DNA of 64,000 nucleotides from Aliiruegeria sabulilitoris (GTDB lineage Bacteria > Pseudomonadota > Alphaproteobacteria > Rhodobacterales > Rhodobacteraceae), in contig NZ_LOAS01000012.1 in assembly GCF_001558155.1 (NCBI RefSeq), forward strand, positions 141,482 to 205,481. The letters are read 5' to 3'. The notes under the pieces were generated by a model. That model was given only the letters and a program-made list of their open reading frames with translations, was not told the origin of the DNA and did not search any database. The position numbers and the translations under genes are program-made. Position 1 is the first letter of the stretch. The number at the start of each line of letters is the position of its first letter. Shown here one piece after another: positions 57,893 through 64,000 of this stretch.

Positions 57893-59440
57893 ATGTCCCA
57901 CTCTCCCTCAGATCAGACGCATTTCCTTGAGCTTCGCGGCATCCACAAGCGTTTCGGCGGTGTGCATGCCTTGCAAGGTGTCGATATGGTGATCGATCCC
58001 GGCGAGGCCTATCACCTGCTTGGCGAAAACGGCTGCGGCAAGAGCACGGTCATCAAGGTCATGTCGGGCGTACATGAGCCGACCGAGGGTGAGATCATCC
58101 TCGATGGCCGCTCCTACAGCCATGTCTCCCCGATCCAGGCGCTCGAAGCCGGGATCGAGACAGTTTACCAGGACCTGTCGCTCCTGCCCAACCTTACGGT
58201 TGAGGAAAACGTGGCGCTCGGCCAGCAACTCGTGAGCGGCAAGGGCCGCCTGATGCGGAGGCTGGACAAGAAGCTCCTGTCGGAGACGGCAGCCGAAGCG
58301 ATCCGCAATGTCGGTCTCGTGCCGACCCGGGAGTTGATGAAATCGCCCACGGCGGAGCTGCCGCTCGCAATTCGCCAGCGGGTCGCCATCGCCCGTGCCA
58401 TTGCGGCTAAGGCGCGGCTGGTGATCATGGACGAACCGACCACCTCGCTTACCCGCAAGGAGGTCGATGCGCTGATCGAGCTGGTGGCCAAGCTGCGGGC
58501 GCAGAACGTGGCCGTTCTCTTTGTCACCCACAAGCTGGAGGAGAGCTACCGGATCGGCGGGCAGGTCGTCGTCTTCCGGGACGGCAAATGCGTGGCCCAG
58601 GGCAAGATCGAGGATTATTCCCGCGCCGACCTCTCCAAGCTGATGACGGGGCGCGAGATCGAGATGCTGCGCTATCGCGAGGGCGCCCCGATGGAAGGCG
58701 AGATGATCCGCGTGCGCGATGCAAGCTCGGGCGAGGCCTTCTTCGATGTCAATTTCTCCGTCACCAAGGGCGAGATCCTCGGAATCACCGGATTGTCGGA
58801 CTCGGGGCGCAACGAGTTGGCGATGGCCCTGACCGGCCATCGCGGCCTCAGCAAGGGCAGCATAGAGATCGAGGGCAAGAAGACCCGGATCCCGTCGCCC
58901 GCGGCCGCGATCGAGCTCGGGATTGGTTATGTTCCCGAAGACCGGCTCTCCGAGGGCTTGTTCATCCAGAAGTCGATCCTTGAGAACGAGATCACGCTGA
59001 TCTTTGACGATCTGGTCAACAAGTTCGGCATGATCAACGCCCGCAAGGGGCGGGCGGAGGCGCGACGGATCTCCGAGCTGATGACGGTCAACACCAAGGA
59101 TATCGACCTGCCCGTCGGCGCGCTCTCGGGCGGCAACCAGCAAAAGGTTCTGATCGGCCGCTGGCTCTCTATCGAGCCGAGGATCCTGGTGCTGCACGGT
59201 CCCACGGTGGGCGTCGATGTCGGCTCCAAGGATTCCATCTATCGTGCCGTGCAGGCCATGGCGGAGCGCGGGATCAGCCTGATCATCGTCTCCGACGACC
59301 TGCCCGAATTGCTTCAGAACTGCGACCGTATCCTGGTGATGAACCGGGGCGAGCTGGTCGACGAGCTTGACGCCACCACTGCGGATGAGACGCAAATCTA
59401 TCAATCCATGCTGGCCAGCCGACGGGAGGCCGCCGAATGA
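57893..59440 (+). CDS. Sugar ABC transporter ATPase (CUT2, two ABC domains)
   Basis: A 515-residue RbsA/XylG-type ATPase. The first domain has Walker A GENGCGKST and Walker B RLVIMDEPTTSL but a degenerate signature (AELPLAIRQRVAIARA). The second has a degenerate Walker A (GLSDSGRNEL) and an intact LSGGNQQKV. This mixed pattern is usual in the family, where one composite site hydrolyses ATP. Its stop overlaps the next start (ATGA). Confidence 0.93.
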   Translation: MSHSPSDQTHFLELRGIHKRFGGVHALQGVDMVIDPGEAYHLLGENGCGKSTVIKVMSGVHEPTEGEIILDGRSYSHVSPIQALEAGIETVYQDLSLLPNLTVEENVALGQQLVSGKGRLMRRLDKKLLSETAAEAIRNVGLVPTRELMKSPTAELPLAIRQRVAIARAIAAKARLVIMDEPTTSLTRKEVDALIELVAKLRAQNVAVLFVTHKLEESYRIGGQVVVFRDGKCVAQGKIEDYSRADLSKLMTGREIEMLRYREGAPMEGEMIRVRDASSGEAFFDVNFSVTKGEILGITGLSDSGRNELAMALTGHRGLSKGSIEIEGKKTRIPSPAAAIELGIGYVPEDRLSEGLFIQKSILENEITLIFDDLVNKFGMINARKGRAEARRISELMTVNTKDIDLPVGALSGGNQQKVLIGRWLSIEPRILVLHGPTVGVDVGSKDSIYRAVQAMAERGISLIIVSDDLPELLQNCDRILVMNRGELVDELDATTADETQIYQSMLASRREAAE

Positions 59441-60477
59441 CCATGGTGCAAGACATGCCTGACACCTCGATCCCCACACCGCACGAAAGCCCGCGCCCCA
59501 CGATCGGAGCGCTGTTCCGGCGTCGGCCTGAATTGGTGAGCCTTGCGATCCTGATCGCGATCTGCGTGATCGTGGCCTCGATCAACCCCGCTTTCCTGCA
59601 ACCCTCCTCGCTGATCGACATGGGGCGGGCGAGCGTCGTCACGGGTCTCTTCGCGCTCGGGGTCTTCTCGATCCTCGCCGCGGGTGGGATCGACGTCTCC
59701 TTCCCCGCAATCGCCGCGCTGACCATGTACTCGGCCACGCTCTTCGTCATCAATGTCTGGCCGACCGCTCCCATGGCATTGGTCGTCCTCTCGACGGTCG
59801 TCGGAGGCGCGGCGCTCGGGGCGCTCAACGGCTGGATGGTACATACGCTCAAGGTGCCCTCGCTCATCGTCACCGTCGGCACGCAATACCTGTTCCGCGG
59901 AATACTGCTGGCCTTTATCGGCACGGTCTGGCTGATGGAGCTTCCGCCGCAAATGATCGCCTTCGGCAAGGCGCCGTTGCTGGAGTTCCAGAGTGGCAAC
60001 GGGGTGACCGTCACCCTGCCGATGTACTTCCTCGTCTTCCCGGCCGCGGCCTTGCTCACATGGTTCATGTTCAACAAGACGCTGATGGGGCGGGCGATCT
60101 TCGCCACGGGCGGCAATGCCGATGTGGCCGAACGGCTGGGCTACAACCAGCGTATCGTCCATATCTTCGTCTTTGCCTTCACCGGCGCGCTGGCGGGTAT
60201 GGCGGGCATCATCCATGTCTGTGCCAACCGCATGGCCAACCCGTTCGACCTGATGGGAATAGAGATCGAGGTGATCGCGGCGGTCGTGCTGGGCGGCGCG
60301 CGCATTACTGGCGGCACCGGGACCGTCTTTGGGACGATAACCGGTGTACTTTTGATCACGGTGGTCAATAATTCCCTCGTGCTCGTGGGAATCCCCTCCA
60401 CCTGGCAGCGCGTCGTGGTTGGCGCATTCATCCTGCTTGCCGCGGCCTTCTTCGTGAAGCGCTCGCAAAAATCCTGA
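59437..60477 (+). CDS. Sugar ABC transporter permease 2 (CUT2 family)
   Basis: A 346-residue membrane protein paralogous to the first permease: LAAGGIDVSFPAIAALTMY, LKVPSLIVTVGTQYLFRG, and the coupling loop GNADVAERLGY. About 30 polar N-terminal residues precede the first segment. It overlaps the ATPase gene by 4 bp. Two different permeases suggest a heterodimeric channel. Confidence 0.93.
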   Translation: MTMVQDMPDTSIPTPHESPRPTIGALFRRRPELVSLAILIAICVIVASINPAFLQPSSLIDMGRASVVTGLFALGVFSILAAGGIDVSFPAIAALTMYSATLFVINVWPTAPMALVVLSTVVGGAALGALNGWMVHTLKVPSLIVTVGTQYLFRGILLAFIGTVWLMELPPQMIAFGKAPLLEFQSGNGVTVTLPMYFLVFPAAALLTWFMFNKTLMGRAIFATGGNADVAERLGYNQRIVHIFVFAFTGALAGMAGIIHVCANRMANPFDLMGIEIEVIAAVVLGGARITGGTGTVFGTITGVLLITVVNNSLVLVGIPSTWQRVVVGAFILLAAAFFVKRSQKS

Positions 60478-60497
60478 CCCGAACCGAAAGAAACCCG

Positions 60498-61499
60498 ATG
60501 AAAAAGTTCCTCAACAAACCCGAAGATTTCGTCGACGAAATGCTCGAGGGGATCTACTGCGCGCATCCGGAAGTGACCTATACCGCCGACGACCTGCGCT
60601 GCTACGTGACCGCGAACCCGGTGCCCGGCAAGGTCGGCATCGTCACCGGCGGCGGCTCGGGGCACCTGCCCACCTTCCTCGGTTTCGTCGGCAAGAACAT
60701 GCTGGACGGCTGCGGCGTTGGCGGTGTCTTCCAGTCGCCCTCGGCGGACCAGCTGGCCGAAGTCACCCGCTATGTCGATCAGGGCGCGGGCGTGCTTTAC
60801 GTCTACGGTAACTATACCGGCGATATCATGAATTTCGACATGGCGGGCGAGCTGGTCGAGCTGGACGATATCGAGACCGCCACCGTTACCGGAAACGACG
60901 ATGTCGCCTCCTCCATTGTCGGCGAAGAGCACAAGCGGCGCGGCGTTGCCGGCATCTTCTTCCTGTACAAGGCCGCAGGGGCCGCCGCGGCGAAGATGCT
61001 GCCCTTGGCCGAGGTTGCGCGGATCACCGAGAAAGCCCGCAGCCGCACGCGCACCATGGGCGTTGCGCTGTCGGCCTGCATCGTTCCCGAAATTGGCAAG
61101 CCCGGCTTCGAGATCGGCGAAGACGAGATGGAAATCGGCATGGGCATCCATGGCGAGCCGGGCATTTCGCGCAAGAAGCTGGCCGCGGCGGACGATGTCG
61201 TGGATGAAATGATGGAGCGCATCTTCGCCGAAACGGACTATGCCACGGGCGAAGAGGTGGCGATCCTGATGAACGGCCTTGGCGGCACGCCGAAGGAAGA
61301 ACTCTATATCCTCTATCGCCGCGTGGCGAAATTGATGGACGAAAAGGGCGTGAAGATCCGCCATGTCTGGCTGGGAGAATTCGCGACCTCCATGGAGATG
61401 GCAGGCTTCTCTATCTCGGTGTTGCACCTCGACGACGAGTTGGAGCCGTTGATTGCGGCGGAAGCCGATACGCCTTTCTTCTCCTATTTCGCCAAGTAA
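60498..61499 (+). CDS. Dihydroxyacetone-kinase-type subunit DhaK
   Basis: A 333-residue DhaK homologue. The substrate-binding His218 (GMGIHGEPG), which forms a hemiaminal with the ketose in E. coli DhaK, falls at the same residue number. GGGSGHLPTFLGFVG (51-65) gives the other substrate contacts. As part of a CUT2 sugar operon it may phosphorylate a short ketose other than dihydroxyacetone, such as a tetrulose. It starts 20 bp after the permease stop. Confidence 0.9.
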   Translation: MKKFLNKPEDFVDEMLEGIYCAHPEVTYTADDLRCYVTANPVPGKVGIVTGGGSGHLPTFLGFVGKNMLDGCGVGGVFQSPSADQLAEVTRYVDQGAGVLYVYGNYTGDIMNFDMAGELVELDDIETATVTGNDDVASSIVGEEHKRRGVAGIFFLYKAAGAAAAKMLPLAEVARITEKARSRTRTMGVALSACIVPEIGKPGFEIGEDEMEIGMGIHGEPGISRKKLAAADDVVDEMMERIFAETDYATGEEVAILMNGLGGTPKEELYILYRRVAKLMDEKGVKIRHVWLGEFATSMEMAGFSISVLHLDDELEPLIAAEADTPFFSYFAK

Positions 61500-61509
61500 G
61501 GGGGCCGTA

Positions 61510-62157
61510 ATGAAATCCATCGAACCGAAACTGGTTCCCGGCCTCTTCGAGCGCTTTGCGGCGCGTTTCGAGGCCGAGCGCGATGCGTTGATCGCGCTGG
61601 ACGGCAAGGTGGGCGACAGTGATCTGGGCCTGACCATGTCCAAGGCCTTTGTCGCCGCGCGCGACAAGGTGCTGGGCGAGTTCGCCGATGCCGATATCGG
61701 CACGCAGATGAAGCAGGCCGGTGGCGCCATCTCCAAGGCGGCGCCCTCGACCATGGGTACGCTCATGGCGACCGGTTTCCTGCGGGGCGGCAAGGCCTTG
61801 GCCGAGGCCGAGGCGCTGGACGTGGCCGGGCTGGCGGCCTTCTGGCGCGCCTATGCTGACGGTGTCGCGCAGCGCGGCAAGGCGCAGCTTGGCGACAAGA
61901 CGGTGCTCGATGTGCTCGATCCGATCGCAAGGGCCTTTGAGGCGCAGGCCGAGGCCGGTGCCGAGCTGGAAGTGGCGTCGGATTTCGCGGCCAAGGCGGC
62001 CGCTGATGCGCTGGAGGCCACGAAGGACCTTGTTGCCCAACATGGCAAGGCGGCGGCCTTCCAGGAGAAGTCGCGCGGGCTTCAGGATGCCGGCGGCACG
62101 GTCGCCTGCATGTTGGCCGAAGAACTGAATGCCTTCGTCCAGGCGGCGAAGGGATAG
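61510..62157 (+). CDS. Dihydroxyacetone-kinase-type subunit DhaL
   Basis: A 215-residue nucleotide-binding subunit. The Mg/nucleotide aspartates D31, D36 and D38 lie in ALDGKVGDSDLG, where typical DhaL reads GDGDHG, so a conserved His is replaced by Leu39. KAAPSTMGTLMATGFLRGGK is the helical-barrel phosphate loop. No DhaM phosphotransferase is present, so ATP is the likely phosphate donor. It starts 10 bp after DhaK. Confidence 0.9.
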   Translation: MKSIEPKLVPGLFERFAARFEAERDALIALDGKVGDSDLGLTMSKAFVAARDKVLGEFADADIGTQMKQAGGAISKAAPSTMGTLMATGFLRGGKALAEAEALDVAGLAAFWRAYADGVAQRGKAQLGDKTVLDVLDPIARAFEAQAEAGAELEVASDFAAKAAADALEATKDLVAQHGKAAAFQEKSRGLQDAGGTVACMLAEELNAFVQAAKG

Positions 62158-62181
62158 GCAAGACCACTCATGAAGAAGCAG

Positions 62182-62207
62182 GAGCAGGCGCTTTTAGGCG
62201 CCTGCTC
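62182..62207 (+). repeat. Strong hairpin at the end of the ABC-DhaKL operon
   Basis: GAGCAGGCGC at 62182-62191 pairs perfectly with GCGCCTGCTC at 62198-62207 around TTTTAG, 24 bp after the dhaL stop. No T run follows, but its position suggests the 3' end of the operon mRNA. Confidence 0.6.
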
Positions 62208-62392
62208 TCCTCACAAGAGGCCGTCCCTGCCGGATGGCTCCGGCCGCCCGGATAGCACCCCTGATGCCCCCATTCCGGGCAGAATGGCGTTTCTGCGGCC
62301 TTGATCTGAACAAACCACGGCTCTGGGGCAGAAACACCCTCGCGGCAACAAAGCCCTTCGCCTATAAGGCAGAAAAACCCGGAGCCGCCAGT

Positions 62393-63181
62393 ATGACCTT
62401 CGATCTTTCGCCAATCGACCGCGCAAAATTCGTCGCCGCTCGCCGGTCCTGCGATTTCGTGGAGAGCGGGATGCGCATCGGTCTCGGAAGCGGGTCCACG
62501 GCCGCGTGGATGGTGCGCTGCCTCGGCGAGCGGGTGCGCAACGAGGGTCTCGATATCGTCGGGGTTCCGACCTCGAGCCGTACGGCGGATCTCGCCCGCC
62601 AACTCGGTATCCGGGTTGCGTCGCTCGACGAGGTGAAGTGGCTGGATGTCACGATCGACGGGGCCGACGAGTTCGACGAGAACCTGAACCTCATCAAGGG
62701 CGGCGGCGGGGCGTCTCTGCAGGAAAAGATCGTTGCCACAGCGTCGGATCGCATGGTGGTGATCGCCGATGTCGCCAAGGAAGTGAAGGCGCTCGGAGCC
62801 TTTCCGCTGCCGTTGGAAACGGTGCCTTTCGGTTGGCAGACAACCAAGGCGCTGGTGGAGGAAACGCTGGTCAACATGGACGTGCTCGGCCGCGAGGCCA
62901 CACTGCGCATGAATGATGACGTGCCTTTCGTCACGGACGAGGGCAACTACATCCTCGACCTGCACCTGAAACGGATCGGAAACCCGCGGCAGTTGAGCCT
63001 GGTGCTCAACCAGATCCCGGGGATTGTCGAAAACGGTCTGTTCATCGATATCTGCGACGCGGTCGTGATCGGCCATGGAGACGGCACGGTCGAAGTTCGC
63101 GATTTCAACGCCGGCACCGTGACCGAAGAACAGATCGACATTCTCGAAAGCGACAACATTTTCGCTGACGGCGACGATTGA
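62393..63181 (+). CDS. rpiA: Ribose-5-phosphate isomerase A
   Basis: A 262-residue RpiA interconverting ribose-5-P and ribulose-5-P. It has MRIGLGSGSTAAWMVRCLGE, VPTSSRTADLAR, TIDGADEFDENLNLIKGGGG (catalytic Asp and Glu) and the Lys in SLQEKIVA. The ATG at 62393 is where homology starts. A 235-bp gap and a hairpin separate it from dhaL, so it may have its own promoter and be the housekeeping isomerase, or it may serve the sugar pathway. Confidence 0.95.
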   Translation: MTFDLSPIDRAKFVAARRSCDFVESGMRIGLGSGSTAAWMVRCLGERVRNEGLDIVGVPTSSRTADLARQLGIRVASLDEVKWLDVTIDGADEFDENLNLIKGGGGASLQEKIVATASDRMVVIADVAKEVKALGAFPLPLETVPFGWQTTKALVEETLVNMDVLGREATLRMNDDVPFVTDEGNYILDLHLKRIGNPRQLSLVLNQIPGIVENGLFIDICDAVVIGHGDGTVEVRDFNAGTVTEEQIDILESDNIFADGDD

Positions 63182-63526
63182 ATTCATCCTTCAAGTCTTG
63201 ACCTTCCAGCCGGACGCGCTTGTTTGGAGTGCGGCGAAAACCCTTGCCTGCGGAAAATTGGTATACCTGTGGCCGAGGGCGATTCCGTTGGGTTCTCAAG
63301 GGGTGCGCAGTGCTGGATTGATCCTCTCTCGAACAAGACCTTTCTGGTTAACCCTGGTGCATGCTTTCCGGGACGGTGCGCCTGGTTCTCCTGGCAGAAG
63401 GACCTTCTCATTCGCGCCGAGAGGCATAAAAGCCACGAGATTCCGGGCGTTTGATGCTTGCGTGAGGATTGTTGCTCCAGGTACTTCCTTACTGAAACTA
63501 AGGGCTCATCTAACCTAGCGTAACTA
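63182..63526 (+). other. Non-coding stretch upstream of the aromatic-repeat gene
   Basis: About 345 bp after rpiA without a credible gene; the only frames open here start at TTG and lack a ribosome binding site. It contains a GGTATACC palindrome at 63260-63267 of the kind bound by GntR-family regulators, which may be chance. AT content rises towards the CtrA-type box. Confidence 0.4.
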
Positions 63527-63541
63527 TTAAGAAAGTGTTAA
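63527..63541 (+). promoter_or_regulatory. CtrA-type box TTAA-N7-TTAA
   Basis: TTAA at 63527-63530 and TTAA at 63538-63541 separated by exactly 7 bp (GAAAGTG), the full CtrA consensus. It lies 48 bp before the aromatic-repeat start codon, a place fitting activation at the -35 with a possible -10 around 63561-63567. CtrA controls cell-cycle, motility and gene-transfer-agent genes in this class. Confidence 0.5.
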
Positions 63542-63588
63542 AATCGACCCACTGTATGGTGCGATAACCTCCTAGAGGAGCATTGAAT

Positions 63589-64000
63589 ATGTTAGACTTT
63601 TACTATGGTTGGCATAAGCGCCCGCCAGGATATGATCAGGATTGGTATTATGGTGGTCACTATGATTACGATTATACCTCTGCTGGTTGGTCCTACGGCT
63701 GGCACTATGACTGGTCGTACAGCTGGTATTATGGCTGGCACTACGACTACAATTGGTATTACGGGTATTACTGGGACTACGGATACCATTGGGATTACTA
63801 CTATTACTCGTACTATGGCTGGCAGTTCGGCTGGTATTACGACCTGGACTACAGCTGGAATTACGGCTGGAATTATGGGTGGTTCGTAGACTGGTCCTAT
63901 GACTGGTACTACGGCTGGCATTACGGCTGGAACTACGACTTCTACTACTATTGGTCCTATGGCTGGCAGTATGGCTGGAGCTATAGCTATGACTGGTACT
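63589..64000 (+). CDS. Tyr/Trp-rich W-x-Y-x tetrapeptide-repeat protein, 3' end outside window
   Basis: An open frame of 137 codons running off the window. The start ATG has GAGGAG eight bases upstream. By my count it holds 45 Tyr, 23 Trp, 17 Gly and 15 Asp, one Lys, one Arg and no Cys. After a short head (MLDFYYGWHKRPPGYDQDWY), from about residue 33 Trp recurs every fourth residue and Tyr two later: GWSYGWHYDWSY, SWNYGWNYGWF, YYGWHYGWNYD. Positions between are Gly/Asp/Ser and Ser/His/Asn/Gln/Tyr. Tyr codons are 21 TAT and 24 TAC, and Gly, Asp, His and Asn also vary at base three. This shows the frame is the selected one. No signal peptide. Family and function unknown. Confidence 0.75.
   Translation, partial: MLDFYYGWHKRPPGYDQDWYYGGHYDYDYTSAGWSYGWHYDWSYSWYYGWHYDYNWYYGYYWDYGYHWDYYYYSYYGWQFGWYYDLDYSWNYGWNYGWFVDWSYDWYYGWHYGWNYDFYYYWSYGWQYGWSYSYDWY

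Noticed and set aside
57908-59479. 523-codon minus-strand frame opposite the sugar ATPase gene
   Set aside because: Shadow; the plus strand holds Walker and signature motifs.
62170-62304. Small frame starting MKKQEQALLGAC after dhaL
   Set aside because: It runs through the operon-end hairpin, has no ribosome binding site and no family resemblance.
63224-63454. 76-codon frame in the gap after rpiA
   Set aside because: TTG start, no ribosome binding site, unusual Cys/Trp content, no recognisable pattern.
63605-63889. Second plus-strand frame (Gly/Ile/Thr-rich) within the aromatic repeat
   Set aside because: It is open only because the repeat lacks stops in that phase. It starts inside the better frame with no ribosome binding site.
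63592-63921. Minus-strand frame of Pro/Val/Ile repeats opposite the aromatic-repeat gene
   Set aside because: It is the mirror of the 12-nt repeat. Codon wobble is synonymous in the plus-strand Tyr/Trp frame, not here, and no ribosome binding site or upstream promoter was seen.
63589-64000. Reading the aromatic repeat as a CRISPR array or a diversity-generating variable region
   Set aside because: The 12-nt period is far too short for CRISPR, there are no spacers, and variation is spread evenly at codon third bases rather than at adenine-derived sites; no reverse transcriptase or template repeat is visible.

Overview
The window looks like a chromosome segment of a Rhodobacteraceae member (roseobacter-type alphaproteobacterium). 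The basis is high GC, the ccrM-rnhB pair, a Rhodobacter-type porin, a CenR-like regulator whose 3' UTR resembles a SorX sRNA locus, a DUF3576 lipoprotein, a thioredoxin-TPR / Lon-N / Trm112 cluster, and an ALDH16-deoC pair. Most of the window is ordinary housekeeping chromosome. I saw no rRNA, tRNA, CRISPR array, insertion sequence or prophage.

Layout. 1-6.3 kb (mostly minus): the 5' end of ccrM, rnhB, a GST, then holA-lptE-leuS with overlapping ends and a DUF3576 lipoprotein. 6.5-12.5 kb: porin with a strong terminator, TPR-sulfotransferase, YggS, an L,D-transpeptidase/ribA pair, and an OmpR-type regulator with a structured 3' UTR. 12.5-15.2 kb: xthA, thioredoxin-TPR, Lon-N, Trm112. 15.3-25 kb: ubiquinone-type hydroxylase, amidase, aminotransferase, ftsK, lolA, lytic transglycosylase, AEC transporter, hspQ. 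25-35.3 kb: gamma-glutamyltransferase, STAS/anti-sigma kinase pair, thiolase, free-methionine sulfoxide reductase, a GFA-family gene remnant, an RluA-type synthase, ALDH16-deoC, a glycosyltransferase-like gene and an orphan. 35.4-41.1 kb: a six-gene sulfide/persulfide operon (SulP, DUF442-SQR fusion, persulfide dioxygenase, two YeeE/YedE halves, DUF2892) behind a promoter with an ATTC-N8-GAAT operator. 41.4-54.3 kb: degenerate EF-G-like protein, aldo/keto reductase, pyrG, secG, purA, DUF2842, a 915-residue acidic low-complexity protein, thiN, a DMT exporter and sdaA. 54.4-63.2 kb: a LacI regulator divergent from a CUT2 sugar ABC transporter with dihydroxyacetone-kinase-type DhaK/DhaL, then rpiA.

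The most striking object lies at the right edge. An open frame from 63589 runs off the window and encodes a protein that is about half Tyr plus Trp (45 Tyr and 23 Trp in 137 codons). From about residue 33 it is built on a strict four-residue W-x-Y-x repeat (12-nt DNA period). Its third codon positions vary almost only synonymously, which argues that this frame is the translated one. It has a good ribosome binding site and a perfect CtrA-type box (TTAA-N7-TTAA) just upstream. I do not recognise its family.

Regulation read from sequence: three GANTC sites packed in front of ccrM, a SqrR/BigR-type operator on the sulfur operon, spaced TTYACTAAA repeats in front of the sugar ABC operon, and the CtrA-type box before the aromatic-repeat gene.
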